Shown here one piece after another: positions 1 through 8,993 of a stretch of 64,000 nt of DNA. The position numbers and the translations under genes were made by a program. The notes beneath the pieces are model-generated. The model made no database searches. It worked only from the letters and a program-made list of their open reading frames with translations, and was not told the DNA's origin. Origin of the DNA: Alphaproteobacteria bacterium (GTDB taxonomy: Bacteria > Pseudomonadota > Alphaproteobacteria > UBA8366); contig JANQKC010000016.1 of the NCBI GenBank assembly GCA_028281325.1, positions 16,808 through 80,807 on the forward strand, read 5' to 3'. The first letter of the stretch is position 1; the number at the start of each line of letters is the position of its first letter.

Positions 1-883
1 GCGCCTGGCGGATCGTCGTCTTGTTCATCTCGTTGAGCATCTTGATGTCGGGCAGCACGGTCATGGCCGGCGAGCGGCCGTAGACCTCGCGCGGCGCGGT
101 GACATAGCGCGAAACCATGTAAGGGAACTCGTCGAAGCCGCTTTCCTGCACGACCGTCCGCCCCTCCTCCGCCAGGTAGACCGACGCGAAGGGCTTGTTG
201 GCGCCGTCCACCTTGGCCGCATCCCGCGCGTCGTCGTCGCGCGGCTGCACGGCGTGGATGAACCGGAACTTGCGCTCGGGCTCCTTCTCCGCCGCCCGGC
301 GGATCGCCTCCGGGTTGGCGTCGCCCCACCGTTGGACCGCCTGCCGCGCGGTGTGTTCGAAGTCGCGGTAGAGCGTGTCGATGCGGCCCTGGAAATTCTC
401 GGCGACATAGCAATCGGCCAGATGGGTCGCGCGGTAGAGCAGCCCGTTCCGCGCCTCGTCCTGCCCGACGAACAGCACCCCGGTGCCGAACGCCCCGAGT
501 GACATGTAGACCTCATGCTGCTGCGCCGCGTAATTCGCATGCGGCGAGTAGCGCGCGCCGAACAGGATATCCTCGGCCCGGTCAAACCAGGCGCGCACCT
601 CGGGCAGGTCGTTCAAGGTCGGGTCGCTCGCGCGCAGGCGATGCCAGCGCTGGCTGCGCGGCGTCAGCATCGATTCGAGCGCCGCGGAAAACCGCTCCAA
701 CGCGAGCGCGGCGGTGGCGTCGAAGATTTCCCGGGTGCGTTTCTCGCCGGGCTCGCGGCGGGTCACGAAGCTCGCCTGACGCGGCAGCACGCGGTCGGCG
801 ATCTCCTGCCAATGCGATTCCCAGACGCCCCGGGTCGAGCGCAGCCGGTCGCGCCGCGCGATGATCTTATCCGGATCGATCAT
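1..883 (-). CDS. Phage portal (head-to-tail connecting) protein, C-terminus outside window
   Basis: The open minus-strand frame begins at an ATG at 881-883 and runs off the left edge, so only the first 294 codons are present. The protein opens MIDPDKIIARRDRL and carries stretches typical of podovirus head-tail connector/portal proteins (Bacteriophage head-to-tail connecting family): an early W-x-EIADRVLPR segment, a DATAALALERF segment, a MLTPRSQRWHRL stretch and a later GTGVLFVG strand followed by YRATHLADCYVAEN. Portal proteins form the dodecameric DNA gate of the capsid. The gene follows the 69-residue connector-associated protein with only three bases between them, as expected for one late operon. 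The reading frame is intact as far as it can be seen. Family assignment is by recognition, not by search. Confidence 0.82.
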   Translation of the reverse strand, partial: MIDPDKIIARRDRLRSTRGVWESHWQEIADRVLPRQASFVTRREPGEKRTREIFDATAALALERFSAALESMLTPRSQRWHRLRASDPTLNDLPEVRAWFDRAEDILFGARYSPHANYAAQQHEVYMSLGAFGTGVLFVGQDEARNGLLYRATHLADCYVAENFQGRIDTLYRDFEHTARQAVQRWGDANPEAIRRAAEKEPERKFRFIHAVQPRDDDARDAAKVDGANKPFASVYLAEEGRTVVQESGFDEFPYMVSRYVTAPREVYGRSPAMTVLPDIKMLNEMNKTTIRQA

Positions 884-886
884 GGG

Positions 887-1096
887 TTACTCGCCCAACA
901 ATGTTTTCCGCGCAACCGGCGCGTCGCCGGTGACACCTTGATTGCCGGTCAGAATATTGGCGGCCCGCCCCCGCTGCCGGGCCCGGCGCAAACGCTCCTG
1001 AAGCGCCGCCTCCTGGACATCGACGTCACTCTTCTCCGGCGGCTCGGGCGGTGGCGGCGGCGTGGGCACACTGGGCGAAGAGAATAGTCCGCTCAT
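887..1096 (-). CDS. Small proline-rich phage structural protein beside portal
   Basis: A 69-residue protein. The frame is open further upstream, but the ATG at 1094-1096 is preceded by CAGGAG about six bases away, which decides the start. It has a run of prolines near residues 9-17, then a charged helix, then RGRAANILTG and a KKTLLGE-like end (ARKTLLGE). Short proteins of this pattern (proline-rich N-terminus, GRxxxILTG, RKTLLG C-terminus) are common next to head-tail connector genes of podovirus-like prophages. The exact role is unknown; virion or assembly protein is inferred from position, three bases upstream of the portal gene on the same strand. Confidence 0.68.
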   Translation of the reverse strand: MSGLFSSPSVPTPPPPPEPPEKSDVDVQEAALQERLRRARQRGRAANILTGNQGVTGDAPVARKTLLGE

Positions 1097-1483
1097 GGGG
1101 AAAACTCCTGTTGAGTTGAAGTGGGTCCGTGTCGGCGAGTTTGGGCACACGGAAGGTATGCGTTTTGAAAATGGAACATTGAGAAAGAGCAGAGTGGGGC
1201 ACAACAGCGAGGACAGCTGCCGAGCCGGGCCGAGTACGAAAACCTCAACAAACGATCTAGGAACTTAATGAGCGGCCAGCAAAAATACCGAACTCGACAT
1301 CATCAGTTTGGACAAAACGTATCGCCAAACCGGTTCGATAGATGACTTCGTCAGTTACTTGATCCGGCACTGCGAACAACAATCGCAGTTCCTGCGGCCA
1401 CTAACCGGTCTCCGCGTTTACGCCAAAATCGTTTCCTATTATTGGCGCTCTCATCACGTTCGGGAACCAAAGAAAATGAGATA
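1097..1483. other. Gene-free low-GC gap inside the prophage
   Basis: About 390 bases between the small connector-associated gene and the glycosyltransferase-like fragment. Base composition is clearly more AT-rich than the flanking phage genes, and no open frame with a convincing start or family resemblance was found on either strand. The segment nearest 1096 must hold the ribosome binding site and perhaps a promoter for the portal pair. The rest looks like decayed or acquired sequence together with 1484-1906. Confidence 0.5.
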
Positions 1484-1906
1484 TTAATCACGTCGAACGA
1501 ATAACCGCCCACCATCGAATCTCTCGGAAATTTCCTCGAACCCTCTCGCCTTTGCATAGGCTTCCAATACCGCGTCCGGAGGATGCAACCAAGAATCTTC
1601 AAAACCTGTCAGTATCGCTGCAGGTCTATTTTTATCCAAAAAATCGGTCAGCGTTTCTTTCGAAACCCATCCCTCGGATCTGACAAAATCCGATGACAAT
1701 CTGTCAGAAGAGCGAAAGAAAAATGGACCTGATGCAAACTCTTTGTATGTCGAAAGACCGCTATCCAAAACCCGAACTGGTGAGAGTGTCGCAATCTCCC
1801 CATGGACTCCCCGAACCTCCATCAAACTTTTAACATTAACAGAAGTATCGTGTATTCGGGTCACAATAGGACCATCTCGCCAGCCAAAGTAGATGTCCTT
1901 TGTCAT
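1484..1906 (-). pseudogene. Probable C-terminal fragment of a membrane glycosyltransferase (moron-like remnant)
   Basis: A 140-codon frame starting at ATG 1904-1906, without a visible ribosome binding site. The protein has no membrane segments, yet its pattern (GEIATLSPVRVLDSGL, then FFFRSSDRL, then PAAILTGFED and an alternating end finishing GGRLFVRRD) resembles the soluble tail found after the membrane helices of GT39/DUF2029-type glycosyltransferases. If so, the catalytic N-terminal membrane part is missing and this is a remnant. Base composition is much poorer in GC than the phage genes on both sides, which points to a separate origin. It sits between the beta-helix tail gene and the portal pair, an unusual position. 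It could instead be a small unrelated protein; the identification is by pattern only. Confidence 0.42.
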
Positions 1907-1967
1907 CGAGGTTAGCCGAGGCCTACTGTCCTACCAGTGGGACGGGCGCTTGCTTTAGACAATCGAA

Positions 1968-4343
1968 CTACGCCATCAGCCTTGCCGATCCACTGCCGAA
2001 GACGCAGTTGGTAGCCGAATTGAGCAGATAATCCATATAGCTTTGCTCCGGCAATCCGGCGATGTCGAAGCCTACATAGCCGTCGCTCGCGCCGATGAAA
2101 TCGGTGTTGCTCTCTTGCAGGATCGTAGCGGGGAAATTCCGCTCGGTTGCGGGGTCCACGCTGCTGCCGAGCGTTGCGCCCGTCACGACCGTAAGCCATT
2201 TCACCGTGCCGCCGCTGTTGCCGAAACGGCTGCGACGGGCGGCGGAATTCGTGATCAGAATGTTCGGTCCCATGACGCCGGCATTCGTGCTACCGCCCAC
2301 GCCGAGACTGCCCGTGCCGGTATCGTCCATGTTGTTGACCGTGATCGGCCCGGCGATGTCCGGCGCGGTGTTTACCTGGCTTGTCGGATGGCCGTACCAC
2401 AGCCGCGGCGTCGGGTTCGCGTTTTCGATCTTCCAGATCGCCCCGAGCGAAACGCCGGGATTGGCGGCGTCCTCGATGTGATCGCCCAGCTTCCAATTCC
2501 CCGACGCGCCGGTCAGGTCCAGATACTTGATGGTCTGGACCAAGATGCCCTTGAAGCACTCGCTGCTGGACAGATCGCCGTGATTGCCCTCCCAGCGCGC
2601 TTGGGCGTTCCACTTATGCCGGAAGCAATGCGCGAAGGCATTCTCCGGGATCGTGTCGTAACCGCGCACGGTGTTGTCCCGCACGATCCAGCCGGACGTG
2701 TCCCACATCTGCGCATTATCGCTCGATAGATGAATGCCGACGCTTGGCGATGTCTGGCCGATTCCGGCGTAATGTGGCGAGTGTTCCGCGATGTCGTTGC
2801 CTTCGATCAGCCCGCCGCTAAAGGGACGGTTCAAGGGCGACATATCGGAAGATAGCGTGCCACTGGGATAACTCCGAGCATAGGCAACGATGGCCCCGCC
2901 GGTACGGCGGATTTTCAGCCAGCGGACAATCAGATCCTTTGTGGTCTGAATACCGACCGCGTGCCCGTCGCCGTTGATTTCCTCAACCACCGCGCCACCG
3001 ATATCAAAGATGTTTTCCCGCCCGTCCCGCGCCTTTGGGTCGGCTTGAATTGTGATCCGGGAACTGACCGCGATTGGCTGGTCTTGCTGGGCGATCAGAT
3101 AGAAGGCGTTCGCCGCGCGCGAAACCTGATCGACGTTGAAGGTGATATCCTCGATGACACCGCCGAAATGGTTGGACGCGGTTACATCCCACAGGGGCGA
3201 TCTTTGCGTGGCGTAGCGATGGTTCAGCATATGGAAATCGATATGCCGGATCGTCGTTATGTCGCTCGCCGACGTAGTGAGCCTATACTCGTAGCCGCGG
3301 AAGCGCGGGCCGTGAAAGGCGATGTTCTCCTTGACCGTTTCCGCCGCGATGACGCTCCGGAAATTGAACTCATAGCCCTTGTTGCCCAGGCCGACGACAC
3401 GGCCGCCGGGGTGCGATCCGTCGGGCATGTGAACCCACCATCCGCCATCGCCACCATCCAGCGTGGCGTCCCAAAACGTTGTGCCGGGCGTGGCCTTGCA
3501 GTCCGCCACGCTCGCCGCAACGGCCAACTCCCCCGCGAATTCACGGGTGTCTGGGTCCAGGTCGTAGAACTTCCGGTATCCAATGTTCGCGAAATCCTTG
3601 GTGTTCGACGCGCCGCGCCAAGTGCCCTCCGGGATCGAATACGCGTTACTACCACCATCCTTGGTCCAGGACACGCCAGGGATTTGCGGGATCAGGCCCT
3701 TGCTGATGGTGGCGGGCTTCAACGGATGGTCGAAATAGTAATTGAACTTCTCTGTCGGGCTTGCCCCATTGAACAGCTTCAGCGCGACCTGACCGACCAG
3801 CGTACCGCTGTTATCGAGCCCCCAGATTTGCACCCAAAAGCCGTGGAAGAAGTGATCTTCCTTGTTGCTCGCCGGGCCAGCAAGACTGCCGAAACGGCCG
3901 TTCGCTGTCGGATAGCCGAGAATGCGGTTGCCGTATGTCCGTCCGTCGTTATTGCCCGGATCGGCCTTCTGCGCCCAAAGCCAGGATCCATCCGGTTGCA
4001 CGGTGTACTCATCCGGCATCTCGTAATGCTTATTGACCCGACCGCTTTCCCCCAGGATGGAAAACGCCTCGCGCGCATGACCATCCAGGTCGACATACTC
4101 ATCGAGATAGATGCCGACGCCGTAGTTGTCGCGATGCAGCGCCGCCAAGTCGCCGACGCGCTCCGCATCGGTGATATTGGCCTTGACCAGCAGTTGCGTA
4201 GCGTCGTGCGCCGCCGGCCGCACGCTCTGCACCACATCGCCTGTGTATTTGGCGGCCGTTGCCGTATGCAGCGCCGCTAGCAGGGGCGTGATCGTGTCCG
4301 CGCCGGCGCTGTCGTCTTGCAAGATGAAATGGGTGACGGGCAT
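1968..4343 (-). CDS. Right-handed beta-helix phage tail/spike-type protein
   Basis: A 791-residue protein starting at ATG 4341-4343; the ATG overlaps the TAA of the preceding gene by one base (TAATG), so the two are translationally coupled. There is no signal peptide. The middle and C-terminal parts contain repeated short strands of the kind I-x-G-N-x-I and W-x-V-R-D-N-T-V that mark parallel beta-helix folds (pectate-lyase-like), as in phage tailspikes and polysaccharide-degrading fibres. The N-terminal part is acidic and aromatic-rich. Location in a phage late cluster suggests a receptor-binding or capsule-degrading tail component. No specific catalytic residues could be assigned. The frame is intact. 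Confidence 0.65.
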   Translation of the reverse strand: MPVTHFILQDDSAGADTITPLLAALHTATAAKYTGDVVQSVRPAAHDATQLLVKANITDAERVGDLAALHRDNYGVGIYLDEYVDLDGHAREAFSILGESGRVNKHYEMPDEYTVQPDGSWLWAQKADPGNNDGRTYGNRILGYPTANGRFGSLAGPASNKEDHFFHGFWVQIWGLDNSGTLVGQVALKLFNGASPTEKFNYYFDHPLKPATISKGLIPQIPGVSWTKDGGSNAYSIPEGTWRGASNTKDFANIGYRKFYDLDPDTREFAGELAVAASVADCKATPGTTFWDATLDGGDGGWWVHMPDGSHPGGRVVGLGNKGYEFNFRSVIAAETVKENIAFHGPRFRGYEYRLTTSASDITTIRHIDFHMLNHRYATQRSPLWDVTASNHFGGVIEDITFNVDQVSRAANAFYLIAQQDQPIAVSSRITIQADPKARDGRENIFDIGGAVVEEINGDGHAVGIQTTKDLIVRWLKIRRTGGAIVAYARSYPSGTLSSDMSPLNRPFSGGLIEGNDIAEHSPHYAGIGQTSPSVGIHLSSDNAQMWDTSGWIVRDNTVRGYDTIPENAFAHCFRHKWNAQARWEGNHGDLSSSECFKGILVQTIKYLDLTGASGNWKLGDHIEDAANPGVSLGAIWKIENANPTPRLWYGHPTSQVNTAPDIAGPITVNNMDDTGTGSLGVGGSTNAGVMGPNILITNSAARRSRFGNSGGTVKWLTVVTGATLGSSVDPATERNFPATILQESNTDFIGASDGYVGFDIAGLPEQSYMDYLLNSATNCVFGSGSARLMA

Positions 4344-7300
4344 TAGATATCCTCAACCGGCCCAATCGACGGTGTAGCAAGCGAGACTGCTGCACCCGTG
4401 ACGTCGGTCGCGCGTTGCACGAACTTAAGGCCGGATGCAGCAGGATAGTTCGCGTTGTTGCCGGCATTCAGCAATCGGTTCGTCCCACCGCCCTCGTCGC
4501 GTAGCCGCAAATCGTAAACCGTGCCCGTCGCCGTGATGAACGTGGCCGACCAACCGTCCGCCTCAACTGGCTCGGGCGAGATATCGACGTGGTTTGCATC
4601 CCCAACGAATCCGCTGTCCGACGCGCAGTGATCGACCGTGGTGCAGGCGTGGAAGTCTCCGCCATGTTCGAAAGCGTAGCAGTTGTAAGCGTGTATCGCG
4701 CCGGACCTTTCGTCCAAGGCTTCCCACTGACCCTCAGCCATCCCACAGTTGAACAGGTAGATTGTTTCCAACTCGCCAGCCATACCGCTTTCCAAGACGA
4801 ACTTCTTTCTAAGCCCCTTAAACATGCAGTGGTGGAACTCCGCAACGACCGGTTCAGTCGTCGGATGGATACCCCAAGGCCACTCGCCCAATGAATGGAA
4901 TCGCGCGTGGAAGCGGCAGTATTCTCCGACAATACGAGCATTATTACCAATATTTGCACCCTTGAGTTGGTAAAAGCCGGTACCACCCGTTTCATCGAAC
5001 TGGATGCCTGATAGAATGAGGAACCCGTTCTCCCCAAGCCCGCCAATGGTCAACGCATCCTTCAGACCCGAGGCATCAATCCGATAATGCGACTTGCTTA
5101 TCGTCAGCGTACCTTGATACAGCCCCGCCGCGTCTCCGTCGTTCGCTGCGATTTTCAGGAAGTTGGTTTCGCTCGTCGTCCACAACCCGGTATTGGCTTC
5201 GATATCCGCCGTCGCACCAGCGCACAAAACTGTATGCGTCTCGTCCGCAGCGACCAAGTCTTTCGCTTCGGCAGTCGCCCACTCCTGCAATGACGCATAG
5301 GCCCGGTTCGCGCCGACTGTGTCATTCGTCGTGCCGTCACCGCCGGGCAGAGACACTGTGTTGACATATCTGGTGACTGCCGTTGGCCCGGTAGAGGGCG
5401 CGGCGACCGCAATCGTGAACGCAGCCCAATCCTCGGCTTGGTTCAACGTGAATGGCCCAGGATCTTCAACCGCCGTGCTCAATTCTCTACGCGCCGTCGC
5501 TATCCCGTTCTGAGAATCGGTTGATCCCGTTCCGATGATACTGATTTCGTCAGTATAATTTGTTGGGATGCCGTCTATCGTGTAATCCGTGCTGCGAATT
5601 GCAGCACCAGCAATCCACAGAGTGTCCGCCGGACCGAATGAAATCGCCTCATTTGGCGGGTTCGGACTCGCATCGGCGCTGACGCTACCTTGTGTTGTCA
5701 CCTCAACGAATGCTGCGCCGCGCGCTCCGCTGATACGATAAGCAACAGAGACTGCCCGTAGCGTGGCATCCAGCGCTACAGTCGAGCCTTCTAATCCGTC
5801 TGCGTCCCGCACGTAAATTCGGGTCCGAGGCGGGCCACTGGAGCCACCAAGCGAGGCAATCTGCGTCCATCCCATCGGGGTAGTGGAGTTAATGACGCCC
5901 GACACAATTAAGATCAAGAGATCAGCCGAAGTGATACCGGTCGGAAGCGTATAGTCCGCTCCCGAACCAGTGCCTGATTTATTGAACGTTGCCGTTGCCT
6001 CGACGACAGGGAAGGCAGCAGCCGCGACCGGCGCGGTCAACGCCGCCCCCGCCGGTCCCTCGCCGACGGTGAGCGCTCCGGCCAACGTGTAGTTCCCCGC
6101 GCCGCCGGCATTCTGCGAAAAGGCCGTGAAGCCGTTCGGCAGGAAGTCGAGCGCTTGCGTTCCGGTCGGGCCGCTGCCGTCCGTCTTGATGTCGGCCAAG
6201 GTGAGCGGCGCGAAAGACGACGCGAACAGATTGCGGTTGAGCGCGATGTCGATGTCTTCGTTGGTCAGATACAGCCGCGCGGCCTCGGCGTTGAGGCGGT
6301 TGCCGCCGGCGCTGTCTCGGCCCCAGTACCATTCCGACGTCCAATCGATCGTGCCGCCGGCGCCGGTGGTCCGCGTGCCGGTCTCGTCGGCGTTGTTCAC
6401 ATACAGCTTGTCTTTGGTGAACTCGATCAGCAACCACCCGCTGGCGACGGTAAAGCCGTTCGTCGAGACGATCCGGAACACCTCGACGCCGACGGCGTTC
6501 GCCATGAACACCTCGATCCTGTTGTCCGCGTTCTTGCGGACGTAAGAGCCCGTCGAATTCGACCAGATGTACTGAACAACGCCGTCGCTGCCCATGAACT
6601 TGACCGGCAGGCCGCCGAGCGCGTTCCCGTTGTCCGCCGCGCCGGTCGCCACAGCGCGCGATAGGCTGTCACTTGTGCCGTCGAACCGCGCTGCCGACAC
6701 AAGCCCGTCATCCACCGCGTCGTTCAGCACCGTGATCGTGAAATTCTGCGTGTTGAACGACCCGTCCGTGCTGTCGGCGCGGACGGTAATCTGGTGACTG
6801 GTCGCGGTTTCGAAGTCGATCAGGCCGGTATCGGCGACGGTCACGACGCCGGTGTCCGTATCGATTGCGAAGCGGCCGCCCGCGTCATCGGTCAGGCTGT
6901 AGGTGATCGTGTCGGTCACATCGGCGTCAGAAGCGAATGCGGTGATGCCAACCGTCGCGCCATTGGCCGCGCTTTCCAAAACGTCATTCGCGCCGGCATC
7001 ACTGTCCGTGACGGCGCCAACGGCGAACTCGCCGGTGTCGTCGAGGACCGTGATCGAAAACGAACGATCCTTGGTCATACCCGACGTGCTGGTCGCCAAC
7101 ACCGTGATGTTGTGACTGCCCGTCGTCTCCGCATCCAGCGCGCCGGCCTTCGTCACGACACCCGTGTTAGGATCGGCGATCGCAAACCGCCCGCCCGCAT
7201 CGTCTGTCAGGGTATAGGTGACGGTCTCGCCCGGCTCGGCGGCAAAAGCGGTGATCCCCACCGCCGTGCCGTTGATCGCCGTCTCGAGGATCGCGTCGGC

Positions 7301-7447
7301 GGCCGCGTTCGCGTCGGTGATATCGCTTAAACCGCCAGATCCGAGCGGAGAGTCCGTCAAACGGAATGCGTTTTGAAACGACCCCACGAAACTGACCGGC
7401 GCCTGCCCCGGCGATCCGACGAACCCGACTGGGGAAAGCTGCGTCAT
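4343..7447 (-). CDS. Large phage tail-type protein with two cadherin-like repeats and a beta-rich C-terminus
   Basis: The frame is open to 7588, but the natural start is ATG 7445-7447, giving MTQLSPVGFVGS and 1034 residues: it lies two bases after the stop of the upstream gene and has AGGT about seven bases before it. Residues about 40-250 hold two cadherin-like repeats of roughly 105 residues (TYTLTDDAGGRFAI and TYSLTDDAGGRFAID cores with an FETATSH segment). Next comes a lectin-like region (VSAARFDGTSDSLSR, typical of concanavalin-type tail proteins), then a beta-helix-like C-terminus with many short strands. A tail fibre or adhesion role is likely from domain content and position between terminase and portal. 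The cadherin repeats closely resemble those of the giant adhesin at the other end of the window. Confidence 0.62.
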   Translation of the reverse strand: MTQLSPVGFVGSPGQAPVSFVGSFQNAFRLTDSPLGSGGLSDITDANAAADAILETAINGTAVGITAFAAEPGETVTYTLTDDAGGRFAIADPNTGVVTKAGALDAETTGSHNITVLATSTSGMTKDRSFSITVLDDTGEFAVGAVTDSDAGANDVLESAANGATVGITAFASDADVTDTITYSLTDDAGGRFAIDTDTGVVTVADTGLIDFETATSHQITVRADSTDGSFNTQNFTITVLNDAVDDGLVSAARFDGTSDSLSRAVATGAADNGNALGGLPVKFMGSDGVVQYIWSNSTGSYVRKNADNRIEVFMANAVGVEVFRIVSTNGFTVASGWLLIEFTKDKLYVNNADETGTRTTGAGGTIDWTSEWYWGRDSAGGNRLNAEAARLYLTNEDIDIALNRNLFASSFAPLTLADIKTDGSGPTGTQALDFLPNGFTAFSQNAGGAGNYTLAGALTVGEGPAGAALTAPVAAAAFPVVEATATFNKSGTGSGADYTLPTGITSADLLILIVSGVINSTTPMGWTQIASLGGSSGPPRTRIYVRDADGLEGSTVALDATLRAVSVAYRISGARGAAFVEVTTQGSVSADASPNPPNEAISFGPADTLWIAGAAIRSTDYTIDGIPTNYTDEISIIGTGSTDSQNGIATARRELSTAVEDPGPFTLNQAEDWAAFTIAVAAPSTGPTAVTRYVNTVSLPGGDGTTNDTVGANRAYASLQEWATAEAKDLVAADETHTVLCAGATADIEANTGLWTTSETNFLKIAANDGDAAGLYQGTLTISKSHYRIDASGLKDALTIGGLGENGFLILSGIQFDETGGTGFYQLKGANIGNNARIVGEYCRFHARFHSLGEWPWGIHPTTEPVVAEFHHCMFKGLRKKFVLESGMAGELETIYLFNCGMAEGQWEALDERSGAIHAYNCYAFEHGGDFHACTTVDHCASDSGFVGDANHVDISPEPVEADGWSATFITATGTVYDLRLRDEGGGTNRLLNAGNNANYPAASGLKFVQRATDVTGAAVSLATPSIGPVEDI

Positions 7448-7449
7448 CG

Positions 7450-7734
7450 CTAGACCTGAACCGCGATCGCGTGCAAGCCAGCAGGCGCCCCGCCGGAAAC
7501 GTCCGCGCGGATGGGGCCGGCCGGCAAGACGAACCCGCCCTGTCCCGGCGCCGAAAGATCGACAGCCCCGCCGGAGATATCCAGCCACGTCACGCCGTCA
7601 GGGGCAAGCTGTTGAAGCTTGACGGTCGCCCCGCTAAAACTGCCCGCCGCCGTGAATACGCCGGCTCCGCCGGGCCACCCCTTCGCTTCTCCCGTCGCCG
7701 ACGCATTGTTCAATAGCCGTACGCTTTCCGTCAT
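7450..7734 (-). CDS. Small phage structural-type protein (94 aa), function unknown
   Basis: Starts at ATG 7732-7734, preceded by ATAGGAGACGGTTACG, a good ribosome binding site. The 94-residue product is glycine- and alanine-rich, with beta-strand-like segments (VFTAAGSFSGATVKLQQLAPDG, then WLDISGGAVDLSAPGQ). This is typical of small phage head- or tail-decorating proteins that describe a repeated value along a surface. Its stop is two bases before the start of the cadherin-containing tail gene, so they share an operon. No named family was recognised. Confidence 0.58.
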   Translation of the reverse strand: MTESVRLLNNASATGEAKGWPGGAGVFTAAGSFSGATVKLQQLAPDGVTWLDISGGAVDLSAPGQGGFVLPAGPIRADVSGGAPAGLHAIAVQV

Positions 7735-7786
7735 CGTAACCGTCTCCTATTTCAAATGAGATGAAGCGAGTGGGCCTGATCCATCA

Positions 7787-8494
7787 TCATGCCGACAGCC
7801 CATGTCCGGCATCGAGGAACAATCGCACGACGCCGCTCACGCCAAGCAGGGGCGTAAAAGTGACCATCGTGAAGCCGCCGGTCGCGTTGGTGCGGGTCAG
7901 CCCTTCCATGTAGATGTCGAGGGGCGGCTCTTCGTCGAACCAAACGCCATCAAGCGTTTCGCCCTGCCATTTTTCACGACCCATGCCGTATGCCTTGAAC
8001 GCCAGAACCGAGAGTCCGCCCCCTGCGTGCTGGACAACGATGTTGTCGACTGCATCGGCAAGGTTTCGACCGAGCGCGGTGTTGACGATCGCGTCTCCCG
8101 GAATGGCGCCGGTGCCCCATTGGTCGCGTATCGCCGGCGGCCCGAGCAAGATTCGCTGCGGGTTGTCGCGCGTGCTTTCGCCGGTGACGCTGGCGGCCCA
8201 GAGACGGACCGCCCGGTCGTACCGCCGCCCGGTCCACCAGCCCGGATAACGCCCGGTCAGGTGCATCGCGCATTCGAAGCCGCCCGCGACCGTTTTCCCA
8301 AGCTGATTACCGGCCATGAACAATCGTTCCCGATGCCCGGCACCCGCCGCGTGGAATTCCTTTTGCTTCGGGTAAGGCTCGTACCCAACAATCTTATTTC
8401 GACGTCTTCTTTCGTCGAGCGCGGCGAGGGTTCGAACGAACTGCAAGGCCGAGTTGCTTCGCGAGGCCCTTCGCCCGGTCGAGGAGTTCTTCAT
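7787..8494 (-). pseudogene. Phage large terminase, ATPase half only (truncated)
   Basis: The 235-codon frame starts at ATG 8492-8494 with GGAGGGG about nine bases upstream. It has the terminase ATPase signature: a Walker A motif GNQLGKT at residues 62-68 and a Walker B motif VWFDEEPP at about 184-191. Large terminases are normally 450-600 residues with a C-terminal RNase H-like nuclease; here the frame stops right after the ATPase domain, at LLGVSGVVRLFLDAG. In the next frame over the same bases a short segment, MMMDQAHSLHL, resembles the expected continuation and then also stops, which suggests a frameshift plus nonsense decay. The nuclease domain is absent, so this prophage probably cannot package DNA by itself. 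The gene overlaps the small terminase gene by 101 bases. Confidence 0.72.
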
Positions 8495-8690
8495 CCGTCA
8501 TCCCCTCCAGCGGATCAATCGCGCCGGCGACGGCTTTCGGCAAAACGGCGGCGCATAATTTCATGTAGGCCGCCGGGTCATCCTCGCGCAGCCGCGCGAG
8601 CGCTGCCGAACCGTATTGAGCAAAATCAGCCGATAGCGCATCGACGAACGCCGTGTCGAACGCATCCGGTTCTTTCGGCCGGCGGCTCAC
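8394..8690 (-). CDS. Putative phage small terminase-like protein
   Basis: A 98-residue protein starting with GTG at 8688-8690; an in-frame stop a short way upstream rules out a longer form. It matches the pattern of short proteins that precede the large terminase in many alphaproteobacterial prophages: an N-terminal helix (FVDALSADFAQYG), then ALARLREDDPAAYMKLCAAVLPK, then a helix beginning LTDEEL-like (MTDEELLDR), and a very basic tail (RRARRKKTSK). The large terminase starts inside its 3' end. DNA recognition during packaging is the expected role. It is the first phage gene on this strand, so the prophage boundary probably lies just beyond it. Confidence 0.55.
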   Translation of the reverse strand: MSRRPKEPDAFDTAFVDALSADFAQYGSAALARLREDDPAAYMKLCAAVLPKAVAGAIDPLEGMTDEELLDRAKGLAKQLGLAVRSNPRRARRKKTSK

Positions 8691-8993
8691 CGACTGAGCC
8701 GGGTATGTGCCGTGTTACGGCGTGGCATGACATCCCCTTACAATCCCCTCGGCAACACCCGCCATTTCCAGGCAGTTGTCCGGATGGTGTTCGGTCGGAA
8801 ATCGAAAAATTTCGGATCGCCGATCTAAGGTTCTTGCCGGCAACGAAGCGTAAGCAAGCGTCAGCTATAGAACGATCAGCGTAGCGTCTGATCTATCAAA
8901 AATCGGCGGATGTGGCGAGACAAAGCCCCGTGAAATCGGTGCGGCCATACCGATCCGCCGCTACCTCCTGGTCCGGCAACAACGGTCATCCCG
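8691..8993. other. Intergenic region at the probable prophage edge
   Basis: About 300 bases between the first phage gene and the host-type gene at 8994. No convincing gene is present. A 6-bp perfect hairpin (GATCAG 8874-8879 / CTGATC 8888-8893) lies just downstream of the minus-strand gene ending at 8994 and could help terminate it, but there is no T-run. No integrase, tRNA or duplicated att sequence was found here. Confidence 0.4.

Noticed and set aside
2961..4280. Long plus-strand open frame antisense to the beta-helix tail gene
   Set aside because: It is a shadow frame of the GC-rich minus-strand gene: no ribosome binding site, no domain, and the minus-strand frame fits beta-helix protein sequence.
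8691..8993. Prophage attachment site at the host boundary
   Set aside because: No duplicated sequence, tRNA end or integrase gene could be found; the other end of the prophage is outside the window.
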